Assembly (NCBI GenBank): GCA_913043285.1
Contig: CAJWML010000002.1
Location: 310,001 to 374,000, forward strand
DNA from: CAKZNE01 sp002695025
GTDB taxonomy: Bacteria > Bacteroidota > Bacteroidia > Flavobacteriales > Schleiferiaceae
DNA length: 64,000 nucleotides
Direction of reading: 5' to 3'
Of the stretch, positions 40,051-50,208 are shown piece after piece. The number at the start of each line of letters is the position of its first letter. The first letter of the stretch is position 1. A model generated the notes under the pieces. That model had not been told where the DNA came from. It did not search any database and saw only the letters and a program-made list of their open reading frames with translations. Both the position numbers and the translations under genes were made by a program.

Positions 40051-42226
40051 CTTCTATCAGCGATCTCAGAAGTTTTCGAACCTCCGTGGGATCATCCAGC
40101 GTAAAGCGGGCATGGGAGGCACCACGGCCTATTTTAATGGTATAAGCGCTGGCCGGCAGCATCTCAAAGATGTCTTCGTCCGTGCGGTCGTCACCCAAGG
40201 CCAGCGTGAAGTCCGGTTTGATCTTCTGGTAACGGGCCAAAGCCACTTTGCCTTTATTTACTGCGTTGGGCTTTACCTCCACCACATGGTTGCCATACAA
40301 CACTTGCAATTGCTTTTGTTCCATAAAGTGTTTCAGGTGGCTGCCCAGCTCGCTCGAGCGCAGTTCACCCAATCCTTTTTCCACTTTGCGATAGTGCCAT
40401 ACCAGTGCATGTCGCTTTTCTTCCAGGAAAGAACCGGGCGTCCGGTCTACGTAAAAATTAATGATATTCCGGGCTTCTTCTTTCCACTCATCACTGGCCA
40501 TTTCTTCATTTAACTGCCATTCGTTTCCTGCGGACTTGGTCCATATACCGTGTTCAGCAACCAATTGAATGCCAAGACCCTCCAGCCATTCACCTAAAGT
40601 ATCAGCTTTACGTCCACTGATCACCGTTACGGTATTACGAGGGTCTGCCGCAAGTTTGGTGAGGATCAGCAGAAGTTCATCATCAGGCTTACAAGCCAGT
40701 GGATCATTATGAAAAGGTACCAGGGTGCCATCATAGTCCAGGAATAACAAACGTTTCTCCGATTTTTTATAGGTATCTGTAAGCTCCGTGCTTTCATTCT
40801 CAGTAAGCAGGTGGGTGGCCAGCAAACGCTGTTTTTGTTTCACCCGTTCCAGGTTGCTGATGAAAAGTTCTACCCAACTGAAGATGTTGTATTTCTTCAC
40901 ACTTTCCTGCATTACCTCAATATGCCGTTTCTGTTCGTCCTTAGGCATATCCAAAGCCCTTTTCAGGGTTTTGGCCATACCAGGTATATCATTGGGGTTC
41001 ACAAGAAGTGCATCGGAAAGCTCTTTGGCAGATCCAGCCATTTCACTGAGTATGAGAACACCATCTTTTTCGTGACGTGAAGCAATGTATTCCTTGCACA
41101 CCAGGTTCATACCATCACGCATAGGCGTGATCATGGCTACGTCACACATGCGGTAAAAGGCAGATAAAGCATCAAAGGGGTAACTACGGTAAAAGTAATG
41201 GATAGGACTCCAGGCAATACGTCCGTATTTACTGTTGATTTTGCCCACCAGTTCATCCACGTTCTCTTTCAGTTGCTGGTAGCTGGGTACCTCATCACGT
41301 GAGGGTACTACAATCAAAAGGAGAGAGACTTTCTCGTGGTAATCCGGGTTATCCTCCAGGAAAAGTTCAAAAGCCTTCAATCGCCTGGGAATGCCTTTCG
41401 AGTAGTCCAGACGGTCCATAGAAAGTATAAGCCTTTGCTTGCCAAGGCTTTCACTGTAACGCTTTACCCGTTCCTCTGTGGCCTCTGTGGTTACATTATC
41501 AGCAAATTTATCGTAATCAATACCCATAGGTAGGGAGTCCACCACTACCAGGCGATCTTCCATCTGTATTTCGTTACGGTTATAGTTGTAGCCCACCAGG
41601 CGATGCACGGAACTGAGGAAGTGCCGCATATCGTCATAGGTGTGAAAGCCCAGGAAATCAGCTCCCAGCATGCCTCGTAATAATTCCCTGCGCCAGGGTA
41701 TCATGCGGAACACTTCATACGAAGGGAAGGGGATATGCTGAAAAAAACCGATGGTTATATCCGGGTGGTCTTCCCGCAGCATTTGTGCCACCAGCAATAA
41801 TTGATAATCATGGAGCCATACAATGTCTCCCGGCTCAATATTTTCGGAGATAACCCTGGCAAATTTGCGGTTTACCTTCTGGTAAGCTTTCCAGTGCTTT
41901 TCATTGTATTGGATGTACTGCACAAAATAGTGGTAAGCAGGCCACAGGGTTTGATTGCTGAAACCGAGGTAATATTCCTCCACCTCCTGGTCCGTAAGGA
42001 AAACTGGTTTCATGCTTTCCTTTTTCAGGCCCGCAGTGATTTCCTCTTTGATCTTATTATCCTTAAAAGATGCACCGGGCCAGCCGATCCATATATTGTT
42101 ACCTTCCTTATAAATAGACCCCAGTCCGGTAGCCAGTCCACCTTCGCTGGACTTAAATTCGTATTGTGATCCACTCTTTTCGATGCGTACTGGTAAGCGG
42201 TTGGAAACAATAATGGTTTTGGACAT
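40037..42226 (-). CDS. otsAB: bifunctional trehalose-6-phosphate synthase/phosphatase (OtsA-OtsB fusion)
   Basis: A 729-residue fusion. Residues 1-465 are a GT20 trehalose-6-phosphate synthase: IVSNRLPVRI start, WIGWPG, WLHDYQLLLVAQMLR, LSMDRLDYSKGIPRRLKAFE, MRDGMNLVCKEYIA. Residues about 490-729 are a HAD-type phosphatase: LLFLDYDGTL, VISGRKADTL, GDDRTDEDIFEML. It makes trehalose from UDP-glucose and glucose-6-phosphate, in the cytosol, usually for osmotic or desiccation stress. The gene converges on the GH15 gene with a 14-nt overlap of coding ends and is divergent from ppc. Confidence 0.96.
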   Translation of the reverse strand: MSKTIIVSNRLPVRIEKSGSQYEFKSSEGGLATGLGSIYKEGNNIWIGWPGASFKDNKIKEEITAGLKKESMKPVFLTDQEVEEYYLGFSNQTLWPAYHYFVQYIQYNEKHWKAYQKVNRKFARVISENIEPGDIVWLHDYQLLLVAQMLREDHPDITIGFFQHIPFPSYEVFRMIPWRRELLRGMLGADFLGFHTYDDMRHFLSSVHRLVGYNYNRNEIQMEDRLVVVDSLPMGIDYDKFADNVTTEATEERVKRYSESLGKQRLILSMDRLDYSKGIPRRLKAFELFLEDNPDYHEKVSLLLIVVPSRDEVPSYQQLKENVDELVGKINSKYGRIAWSPIHYFYRSYPFDALSAFYRMCDVAMITPMRDGMNLVCKEYIASRHEKDGVLILSEMAGSAKELSDALLVNPNDIPGMAKTLKRALDMPKDEQKRHIEVMQESVKKYNIFSWVELFISNLERVKQKQRLLATHLLTENESTELTDTYKKSEKRLLFLDYDGTLVPFHNDPLACKPDDELLLILTKLAADPRNTVTVISGRKADTLGEWLEGLGIQLVAEHGIWTKSAGNEWQLNEEMASDEWKEEARNIINFYVDRTPGSFLEEKRHALVWHYRKVEKGLGELRSSELGSHLKHFMEQKQLQVLYGNHVVEVKPNAVNKGKVALARYQKIKPDFTLALGDDRTDEDIFEMLPASAYTIKIGRGASHARFTLDDPTEVRKLLRSLIEATGR

Positions 42227-42433
42227 GGAATCTTGATTTAATACAGATGTAATTGGCTATATAAGGGCCTGAAGCTGATTTGGTTCAGGAAAGTTAAGGA
42301 TTTAATGGAACGGTAATATAGGCTATGGTTAAATCTGGTAATTTTCCATTTCATTCCTGCCCGTTTGCCTTGAACCAATTAAGGCTTGTACAGTTGAAAT
42401 AGCAGGACCAAACAGAAAACACAGGACAGCTTC

Positions 42434-45013
42434 ATGAATTCAGCCCTTGAAAAATTCAATAACCTGGTGGCGCTACGTTACCAGATCTACAATTCTATTT
42501 TTTTAACGCTCAACCTGGACGGTGTGCATCAAACGGGGATATTGCTGCCGTTGCTTTCCGAGATATGTGAGGACGGACTGGCAGACGAAAGATCTCCGGA
42601 GGCCATCATACGCTACTTTTTTGAAGAGCATACTGAATACCGTACGGAGGAAGAGCGTGTGGATCAGCTTTTCCGCTTTGTACAGTACATAGAGCGTCAG
42701 ATTGTATTGGTGGATGCCCTGGAAGATGCGGCATTCTCCGGTATTAATGATCTACGTGGAGCGGGCAGCTATACTGCTCTTTTCCAGCGATCTTCCAACG
42801 GCAACCGGATGGATAAATTACGGGAGGCATTGGAAAATTTTCGGGTGCGTATTGTATTAACCGCGCATCCTACCCAGTTTTACCCCGGGCCGGTGCTGGG
42901 TATTATTTCGGACCTGGATCAGGCTATTGCACAAAACAATCTTAAGGATATCAAACGTTTCCTGGAGCAATTGGGAAAGACTCCCTTTTTTAAGAAAGAA
43001 AAACCCACCCCTTATGATGAGGCAATCAGCCTTATCTGGTACCTGGAAAATATCTTTTACCATTCCATACCGGCTCTTTATGAAGATGTGTTTCAATCAT
43101 TGGGCGATAATGCTCATGAGGTGATAGGGGATAATCCCTTGTTACAATTAGGCTTTTGGCCCGGGGGCGATCGTGATGGCAATCCTTTTGTAAATACGGA
43201 GATCACCCTGAAAGTTGCCGAACGGCTCCGGCTCACCCTGTTTCGTTGCTATTACCGTGATGTGCGCCAGTTAAAGCGCAGGATTACCTTTAGGGGTACC
43301 GAAGCCATCATGGATGAACTGCAGTCGCGTTTATACGAAGCCACCTTTACTAATCCCGAAAATGCAGAACTTACATTGGATTGGTTCAAGAATAAATTAC
43401 TGGAACTGGAAGGTGTATTGGAAAATGAACACAATGGTTTGTTTGCCGATGAGGTACGTACCGTACTACATAAAGTTAAGATCTTTGGATTTCATTTCTC
43501 CACTTTGGATATCCGCCAAGACAGCCGCATTATTTCGGGGGCTGAGGAAGCGGTTCTGGACCGTCACCCGGAGTTTTTCCCAAAAAATTTCCGTGAACTT
43601 TCTATAGCCGATAAGGTAAACGCCTTGTTTAAGGTAAAAGGAAAAGTAAAACCCTCTGAATTTGATGATCCCATTGTCCGGGATACCCTGGAGTCATTTC
43701 CCACCATGCGTGAGATCAAGCGGAAGAACGGCTCCTCCGGAGCGTACCGTTACATTATCAGCAATTGCCGTGGCGCCCTGGATGTAGCACACGTATTTGC
43801 CCTGGCGCGCCTTTCCGGTTGGGAAGGGGAGATGGACTTCGATATTATTCCACTCTTTGAAACAGTAGACGATCTCCGCAATGCCGGGGACGTAATGGAA
43901 GAGCTCTATAATCATCCGGTTTATAAATCCCATCTGCAAAAGCGCTGGTCGCGCCAGGTGGTGATGCTCGGTTTTTCGGATGGAACCAAGGATGGCGGGT
44001 ATCTCACCGCTAACTGGGGTATTTACAAAGCCAAGGAAAATATTACCAGTGTATCCCGTACTAATGATTTCAGTGTGGTGTTCTTTGACGGCCGCGGAGG
44101 ACCACCGGCCAGGGGTGGCGGCAATACGCATAAATTCTATGCGTCACTGGGGAATAATATCCAGAGTGATCAGATCCAGCTGACCATTCAGGGGCAAACC
44201 ATCAGTTCCAACTTCGGTACATTTGATTCGTCCCGTTATAACCTGGAACAACTTTTTAGTGCCGGCCTGGAAAACAAAGTACTGGACGATCCGGATAAGA
44301 ACCTGGATGATCGCGAACGTAAATTACTGGAAGAGCTTTCAGAGATCAGTTATGCCACCTACCAGGCGTTTAAAGCACATCCTTGTTTTGTGCCCTACCT
44401 GGAAAGGATGAGTACGCTTAAATATTATGGACAAACCAATATTGGCAGCCGTCCCTCCAAACGCGGCAAGTCTGATGAGCTGAAGTTTGAGGACCTGCGC
44501 GCCATTCCCTTTGTGGGGGCCTGGAGTCAGCTTAAGCAGAACGTACCCGGCTTTTTTGGCCTGGGCACTACGCTTCAGAAAATGGCCGATGATGACCGCC
44601 TTAATGAGGTAAAAGAATTGTACCATAATTCATTATTCTTCCGTACGCTCATCGAAAACTCCATGCAATCCCTGAGTAAGACCTACTTCCCGCTTACTCG
44701 CTATATGCGCAAGGATGAGGAATTTGGTGATTTCTGGCAATGGATCTATGAGGAATCGGAACGGGCGCGGAGATACCTTCTGGAAGTGTCCGGGCAAAAG
44801 AACCTGCTGGAAACCAGTCCTAATATCCGGGAAAGTATTAAACTTCGGGAACAAATCGTATTACCCTTGCTGGTGATACAGCAAAATGCCCTGATCCGTA
44901 TTAAACAACTCGAAAAAGAAGGAAAAGGAAAGTCTCTTCTGGCTGAAAGTTACCGTAAACTGGTGGTGCGGTCCCTGTACGGGAACATCAACGCCAGTCG
45001 TAATTCGGCCTGA
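42434..45013 (+). CDS. ppc: phosphoenolpyruvate carboxylase
   Basis: An 859-residue PEP carboxylase, making oxaloacetate from PEP and bicarbonate. Motifs visible are VLTAHPTQFYPGPVLG (catalytic His), WPGGDRDGNPFV, SDGTKDGGYLTANW, FFDGRGGPPARGGGNTH and FGLGTTLQ. This is somewhat shorter than the common 880-950 residues and belongs to the divergent Bacteroidota type. The final R-N-S-A end lacks the usual QNTG motif, so allosteric control may differ. A GTG-start gene for a PrsW-like protease follows 35 bp later. Confidence 0.92.
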   Translation: MNSALEKFNNLVALRYQIYNSIFLTLNLDGVHQTGILLPLLSEICEDGLADERSPEAIIRYFFEEHTEYRTEEERVDQLFRFVQYIERQIVLVDALEDAAFSGINDLRGAGSYTALFQRSSNGNRMDKLREALENFRVRIVLTAHPTQFYPGPVLGIISDLDQAIAQNNLKDIKRFLEQLGKTPFFKKEKPTPYDEAISLIWYLENIFYHSIPALYEDVFQSLGDNAHEVIGDNPLLQLGFWPGGDRDGNPFVNTEITLKVAERLRLTLFRCYYRDVRQLKRRITFRGTEAIMDELQSRLYEATFTNPENAELTLDWFKNKLLELEGVLENEHNGLFADEVRTVLHKVKIFGFHFSTLDIRQDSRIISGAEEAVLDRHPEFFPKNFRELSIADKVNALFKVKGKVKPSEFDDPIVRDTLESFPTMREIKRKNGSSGAYRYIISNCRGALDVAHVFALARLSGWEGEMDFDIIPLFETVDDLRNAGDVMEELYNHPVYKSHLQKRWSRQVVMLGFSDGTKDGGYLTANWGIYKAKENITSVSRTNDFSVVFFDGRGGPPARGGGNTHKFYASLGNNIQSDQIQLTIQGQTISSNFGTFDSSRYNLEQLFSAGLENKVLDDPDKNLDDRERKLLEELSEISYATYQAFKAHPCFVPYLERMSTLKYYGQTNIGSRPSKRGKSDELKFEDLRAIPFVGAWSQLKQNVPGFFGLGTTLQKMADDDRLNEVKELYHNSLFFRTLIENSMQSLSKTYFPLTRYMRKDEEFGDFWQWIYEESERARRYLLEVSGQKNLLETSPNIRESIKLREQIVLPLLVIQQNALIRIKQLEKEGKGKSLLAESYRKLVVRSLYGNINASRNSA

Positions 45014-45048
45014 TGACGGGTTCATAATTTATCCGCATTTTTGGAAGC

Positions 45049-46512
45049 GTGGAAACCATAAGCCTTATCCTTTTTGTTCCGGCACTTTTACTACTGCTTT
45101 ATTTTGGCAGCCGCGACTTTATCCGTGAACTGAAGGCGGACCGATGGTGGAATGAAAAGTTGTGGCTTATTGTAAGTATTCCTGCCTTAGTAGCACTGGT
45201 CATAGCCATTGGAAGAGTAGATATAGCCTTTCCCGATTGGCCTCCTAAAACGATTAAGGGGCTGTTTTCCGTAGTGGTGGCGGCCCTTATTTCCCTGTTC
45301 TGGATCATGTATCTCTCCTGGCTCGACTTTTACGAGCGGGAGAAAAAACGTTACCTGCTCACCACCTTTGTGTTGGGTTCGGCCTTTACTTTCCTGGTCT
45401 TTCCCATCTCCGGCTTGATCAACCTGTTGGGTTTCAATCTCAATGGTGATCTGTGGAATGACTTTTTGTACTGCATTTTCGGAATTGGCACGATAGAAGA
45501 ACTGGTAAAGTTCATACCTCTTTTCCTGATGTGGCGCTTCAGCAGGCAGGTAGACGAGCCTTTTGATTTTTTGCTGTACGCCTCCATAAGTGCCTTGGGG
45601 TTCGCTTTTGTGGAAAACATCCTGTACCTGTACCAAAGTGATCTTTCCGCAGTATACGCACGGGCTCTGTACAGCAGTGTGGCGCATATGTTCTTTTCTT
45701 CCATTATTGCCTATGGTTGGATATGGTGGGAGTACCGGGGCAGGCGCTTTCATATCGGAATATTTTTGGCCCTATTGCTTCTGGCTTCCCTGGCACACGG
45801 TTTTTATGATTTCTGGCTGATCCGCTTCGAACTGAAACTCCAGGCTATTACCTTACTTTTTTTCCTGTTGAACTTGCATGTATGGGTATTGATGAAGAAT
45901 AATCTGATCAATATTTCCAGTTTTTACAATCCGCGGCTTAAGTTGAATTCACATTTGTTCATGTACCGGCTTACCAGCCTTATGCTCATAGTTTCGGTAG
46001 TAGCCATTACGGGCTATAATATTCTCTTTGGCCAAGCCGCCACGCGTAGCTTTAGCTGGTTCCTGATGAGACAGTATACCTATGTTTTTGTGTATGTTAC
46101 GGTTTCCTTCAGCAGTTTCCAGGTAATACCCGGTTATATAGGTTCCTTTAAAATACCCAAACGTTTATTTTTCCCTAAAATCCTGCGGTACCCGGACTAT
46201 ACCGGCTTAAGCATCCGTATGGACAGGCGCGGCCGTAAAACGGTACATGCTGATTCCGTGCTCAACTATTTATCCGGCACCGAAAGGCTATTACGTCACC
46301 GGGTGGTAATGGACGGTTTACCCAATTGTTATGGCATAGAAGTAGGTGAGAGGATATACATCATCCAGTTTGTGAAGGAACACCCCAGGCAGAATGATGT
46401 GTGGCAGGTAGCGGTATTTAAACCTAAAAACCCTGATGTAGAAGCGAGGGCTTATTTTAAAAGCCTTGAACTCAGTAAGCAGGGTGAGATGTTGGCGAAG
46501 ATATTGCGTTAA
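45049..46512 (+). CDS. PrsW-like intramembrane protease
   Basis: A 487-residue membrane protein with about nine helices. The PrsW/CPBP-type motif is present: FGIGTIEELVKFIPLF (the EExxK pair), a second motif ALGFAFVENILYLY and the His-containing ASLAHGFYDFWL. PrsW family members cleave membrane proteins such as anti-sigma factors. The C-terminal 130 residues are soluble and unrecognised. The start is GTG at 45049; no nearer ATG is available. It is probably co-transcribed with ppc, although no functional link is evident. Confidence 0.8.
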   Translation: METISLILFVPALLLLLYFGSRDFIRELKADRWWNEKLWLIVSIPALVALVIAIGRVDIAFPDWPPKTIKGLFSVVVAALISLFWIMYLSWLDFYEREKKRYLLTTFVLGSAFTFLVFPISGLINLLGFNLNGDLWNDFLYCIFGIGTIEELVKFIPLFLMWRFSRQVDEPFDFLLYASISALGFAFVENILYLYQSDLSAVYARALYSSVAHMFFSSIIAYGWIWWEYRGRRFHIGIFLALLLLASLAHGFYDFWLIRFELKLQAITLLFFLLNLHVWVLMKNNLINISSFYNPRLKLNSHLFMYRLTSLMLIVSVVAITGYNILFGQAATRSFSWFLMRQYTYVFVYVTVSFSSFQVIPGYIGSFKIPKRLFFPKILRYPDYTGLSIRMDRRGRKTVHADSVLNYLSGTERLLRHRVVMDGLPNCYGIEVGERIYIIQFVKEHPRQNDVWQVAVFKPKNPDVEARAYFKSLELSKQGEMLAKILR

Positions 46513-46770
46513 AGGGACCTGCTTTCAATACCTAAAGGATCAATCACTTTTATAGCTAATGTACCAAACCGTTCTGCCAGTTTTGAAAGAAAGCGCAGGT
46601 ATGGATATTTACGTCTATAAATGGGGCGCGAGTGAGTATCTTTGCGTTAGTATGGTATGACTGTAAAGCCTTTCAGAAGGTTTTAACAAACTTCCATTAT
46701 GGAGGGTGTTACGCTTCCCCCACGCAAAAAAGTGTATTTTTAGTTTAGCGTCAACCGATAATAATACCCT

Positions 46771-48960
46771 ATGAAAACCCCGGCCGAAGACCAGGAGCAA
46801 GTGGTCCTTTCCCTTTTGGACGAGGCGTATACAACCCGTATTAATAACCTTCCTAAAAGCCTGGAACTGGCAAAAAAAGCCCTGCTCATGAGCCAGGGCG
46901 TTGGAAATAACAGTCTCATCGGGAAGTCTCTTAACCGCTTATCTCTTTTTTACATGATCATGGGTCAATACCCTGAAGCCACCCGCCATGCGGAAGAGGC
47001 TATTGCGCTGTTCGAAGAGCTGGGGGATGATCTGGGAGTGGCTGATGCCAAATACAGCATAGCGGGAATTTATTATAAGACGGATAATTACCACATGGGA
47101 TTGGTACATCTCATTGATGCTCTGGTCAGCTTTAAAAAACACCAGGATTATCACAATCAGGCCAGGGTCCAGAAATCCCTGGGAACGATTTACGAGTACT
47201 TTGGAGATCAGAAAAATGCTCTGAAGTCGTATGAGAACAGCATTGATGCAGCGCGTAAGGCTAGTGACCTGAACCTGGAATCCAATGCCTATAATCCCCT
47301 TTCGGGGATCTACCTCAAACAGGATAAACCAGAACAGGCTATGGAGATGATCCGGAAGTCTGTTTCTATTAAGGAAAAGACCGGTGACGTGCGCGGATTG
47401 GCCTTTGCCATCTATGGGCGGGCCAAGGTGCTGATGTTCATGAAGCAGTATGAGGAGGCGGAAAAGGACCTCCTCCGAAGTATGGACATCCACGATGAAA
47501 TGGGAGAAAGGCTGGGGGTGGGCATGGCTTATAATAAGCTGGGTGTGTTGTACCTCTCCATGGGGCGCTTGAATGAAGCGGAAGCAGTACTGAAGAAGGG
47601 ATTGGATTTCAGCAGGGAGTTCAATATTGTCATGATTCAGTTTAAGTGTCATTACCTGTTATACCGAGTAAGCAAGGAAAAAGGAGATGTCCAGGAGTCT
47701 TTGCGGCACCTGGAAAAATACCTGGAAGAAAAGGAGGCGGTGATCAATACCCAAACCCTTAAGGTTATTGAGAACTATGACCTGATCAGCCAGGTGCGTG
47801 AAATGGAAAGGGAGGCTAAGCTTCAAAAGGAAAAAGAAGAGATTATCCGGAAAAAGGACCGGGCGGAACAAGCAGCCCGGGTACGGCAGGAATTCCTTTC
47901 CAATATGAGCCATGAGATCCGTACTCCTCTTAATGCGGTAGCTTCCATTGCCAGTTTGTTGCGAAACCCGGGGGAGGATCATGCCAAGCTGTTAAATGCG
48001 CTGCAGTCCGCCACCAATAGGTTAACAGGTATTGTGGACGATATACTCGATTACCATCAGATGGATACCGGCAAAATGAAACTGGACCTGGTGCCTGCTG
48101 AGCCGGGATCTGTATTGCAGGAGTTGGAAGCCATTTATGCCTCCCATGCAGAAGAGAAGGGTTTAAAGCTGGAGATACTTATCGGTAAGGATACAACGGG
48201 TCCATATCTCCTGGACCGGGATAAACTGGGTTATATCCTCAGGCATCTGCTGGAAAACGCATTGAAGTTCACGCCAAAGGGTAGTATACGCATGTCGGTC
48301 CATAAGCTAGAGGAATTGACCAATGCAGATTGTTTGCGGTTTGAGGTAAGTGATACGGGAATAGGAATAGCGGAGGACGATCAGGTTCGCGTTTTTGAGA
48401 GTTTCTCACAACCTAAATCGGTTACCACCAAGGAATATGAAGGTTCAGGCCTGGGTCTGGCACTGGTCAGGAAGCTCGTGGAATTATACGGAAGCCAGGT
48501 GCAATTGAAGAGTAGACCAGGGGAGGGTGCCACTTTTTTCTTTGACCTTACCCTGATGAAACCAGTTAAAACGGTTTCTTCCTCCCAAGGTTACCTGGAA
48601 AATAAACGGGTACTGGTGGCAGAAGATAACCCGGTTAATGCTTTGGTGGCCCGAAAAATACTGGAAAAATGGGGTATGAATATCGAATGGGCAAAAAATG
48701 GGGAACAGGCCCTGGAGATAGCCAGAACCCAAAGCTTCCATTATATACTTATGGACATTCACATGCCGGTTATGAATGGTTTTGACGCGGCCCGAAAGAT
48801 AAAGGATGACGAAACGCTCAATAAAGACACCCCCATCATAGCACTTACTGCAGATATTACGGCCTGTGACAATGAGCAGTACCACTCTTATTTCAAAACC
48901 TTCCTGCTTAAACCGGTAATTCCTGATAAACTGTACCATACCCTGCTGGGTGCCGGTTAA
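46771..48960 (+). CDS. TPR-hybrid histidine kinase
   Basis: A 729-residue soluble hybrid kinase. About six TPR repeats (1-315) and a coiled coil (to about 370) lead to HisKA with phospho-His381 (MSHEIRTPLNAV), HATPase (about 470-590; ENALKFTPKG, DTGIGI, GSGLGLALV) and a C-terminal receiver (about 605-729) with Asp662 (YILMDIHMP). No membrane helix is present; it senses through the TPR part. No partner output gene adjoins it. Confidence 0.93.
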   Translation: MKTPAEDQEQVVLSLLDEAYTTRINNLPKSLELAKKALLMSQGVGNNSLIGKSLNRLSLFYMIMGQYPEATRHAEEAIALFEELGDDLGVADAKYSIAGIYYKTDNYHMGLVHLIDALVSFKKHQDYHNQARVQKSLGTIYEYFGDQKNALKSYENSIDAARKASDLNLESNAYNPLSGIYLKQDKPEQAMEMIRKSVSIKEKTGDVRGLAFAIYGRAKVLMFMKQYEEAEKDLLRSMDIHDEMGERLGVGMAYNKLGVLYLSMGRLNEAEAVLKKGLDFSREFNIVMIQFKCHYLLYRVSKEKGDVQESLRHLEKYLEEKEAVINTQTLKVIENYDLISQVREMEREAKLQKEKEEIIRKKDRAEQAARVRQEFLSNMSHEIRTPLNAVASIASLLRNPGEDHAKLLNALQSATNRLTGIVDDILDYHQMDTGKMKLDLVPAEPGSVLQELEAIYASHAEEKGLKLEILIGKDTTGPYLLDRDKLGYILRHLLENALKFTPKGSIRMSVHKLEELTNADCLRFEVSDTGIGIAEDDQVRVFESFSQPKSVTTKEYEGSGLGLALVRKLVELYGSQVQLKSRPGEGATFFFDLTLMKPVKTVSSSQGYLENKRVLVAEDNPVNALVARKILEKWGMNIEWAKNGEQALEIARTQSFHYILMDIHMPVMNGFDAARKIKDDETLNKDTPIIALTADITACDNEQYHSYFKTFLLKPVIPDKLYHTLLGAG

Positions 48961-49342
48961 TTACTAAATGTCAGGCGGGTTTTTTGGCCCTCAGGATGGT
49001 TTATTCATTGCAATGAAACGGTAAGTATACACGAGGCTCCGGCTACTTTGCTTTAAAAATTGCTAGCACCAGGGAAAAAGACCATTGCCGATAACCGGAT
49101 ATTCAAATTCTCAAAGACAGATATAACCCGGATTAATTCTTTTGCACTCTTTTCAGTTGGGGATTGGGAAAAAAATGGATCATACAGGAGTGATGACACT
49201 GGTTAAATTTTTTAGAGAAAAGTAAATTTATTATTGATTTACAAAAAAGTACACTAGCCCTAAATCTATGTAAAATTTATTCTCCGCATAATTGATTGTT
49301 TTTTAGATTTGGATTGAAGAGTAAATTTAAACCTTAACCTGT
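48961..49342. promoter_or_regulatory. non-coding region before the RHS operon
   Basis: About 380 bp without a gene. A TAGATTTG at 49304-49311 matches the Bacteroidota -7 element TAnnTTTG, 31 bp before the next start. No clear -33 partner is seen. The remainder is AT-rich; I see no repeat or conserved RNA. Confidence 0.4.
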
Positions 49343-49720
49343 ATGAAACGAACTCTCCTGACAGCCATTCTAATAGCCTGGTGTCTGGCTCTTGGCAATG
49401 CCACAGATGGTCCTGTTTATCACACAAAGACTTACGCAAAATTACTGAGAAAGCTGGATGGAGGCATTGTGGATGCTAGTTCCCGATCCCTCAACTTCCT
49501 TTACTACGAGGAGTATGCCACGTCTTCCACTACCTGCGAACTTAGGATATTTAATGCTCAGAGCGATCTGCTTAGCACTACCAATCTGAACGTAACTCCC
49601 GGAAGCAACCTGGTTGAATTCAATCTTAGCTCAACCTCTCTTTACCCTGGCGGTCAGAAGTACTGGATAAAAGTCACCAATAAGAAGGGTGAGAAATTTT
49701 TCCTCCGTTTCAAGATATAA
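49343..49720 (+). CDS. secreted protein with sorting-domain-like end
   Basis: A 125-residue protein with an N-terminal signal peptide (ILIAWCLALGNA). The C-terminal 80 residues (CELRIFNAQSDLLSTTNLNVTPGSNLVEFNLSSTSLYPGGQKYWIKVTNKKGEKFFLRFKI) resemble a type A T9SS sorting domain, a beta sandwich ending in a basic strand. The protein is little more than signal plus that domain. It lies 14 bp before the OmpH-like gene of the RHS operon. Confidence 0.6.
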   Translation: MKRTLLTAILIAWCLALGNATDGPVYHTKTYAKLLRKLDGGIVDASSRSLNFLYYEEYATSSTTCELRIFNAQSDLLSTTNLNVTPGSNLVEFNLSSTSLYPGGQKYWIKVTNKKGEKFFLRFKI

Positions 49721-49734
49721 TTTCCAATTACTTT

Positions 49735-50208
49735 ATGAAGAATTTTATTGCTATTGGTGTTAGCACAATAACTGCTATAATTATTATTACAATATATCAT
49801 TTTTTTATAGTAAAAAAACAGGTATATATTGATCTGGTAAAAATATACCAGGAATATGATATGTCTGAAGCATTGAATCAGGATTTGATTGATTTTCAAA
49901 AAGGCCGAAAATCTGAATTGGATAGTGCTTACCTCAGCCTTTCAGGCAAAGGGAATGAAAATGATCTTAGGGCTAATTTGGAAAGGCAATATTATAATCT
50001 CGAAAAGGAGATTTCAGAGAGAGATAATCGAAATCAACAATTGCTGGCGCAAAAGATAAATGAAAATGTTAAAAAGTTCAGCGCTGAAAACAATTATCAA
50101 ATGATTTTTGGAGCTACCGGCAGCGGAAGTATTCTTTTTGCAGATGAAAGTCTTGATATCACGGATGAATTTTTACACTTCATAAATACGCAGTATCATG
50201 ATGAATAG
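49735..50208 (+). CDS. OmpH/Skp-like periplasmic protein
   Basis: A 157-residue protein with one N-terminal membrane helix and a coiled-coil body (VDLVKIYQEYDMSEALNQDLIDFQKGR...ERQYYNLEKEISERDNRNQQLLAQKI), ending with the OmpH-like strand NYQMIFGATGSGSILFADESLDIT. Skp/OmpH proteins chaperone outer-membrane or secreted proteins in the periplasm. It is a dedicated copy at the head of an RHS operon and probably helps export of the giant proteins downstream. Its end overlaps the next gene by 11 nt. Confidence 0.72.
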   Translation: MKNFIAIGVSTITAIIIITIYHFFIVKKQVYIDLVKIYQEYDMSEALNQDLIDFQKGRKSELDSAYLSLSGKGNENDLRANLERQYYNLEKEISERDNRNQQLLAQKINENVKKFSAENNYQMIFGATGSGSILFADESLDITDEFLHFINTQYHDE

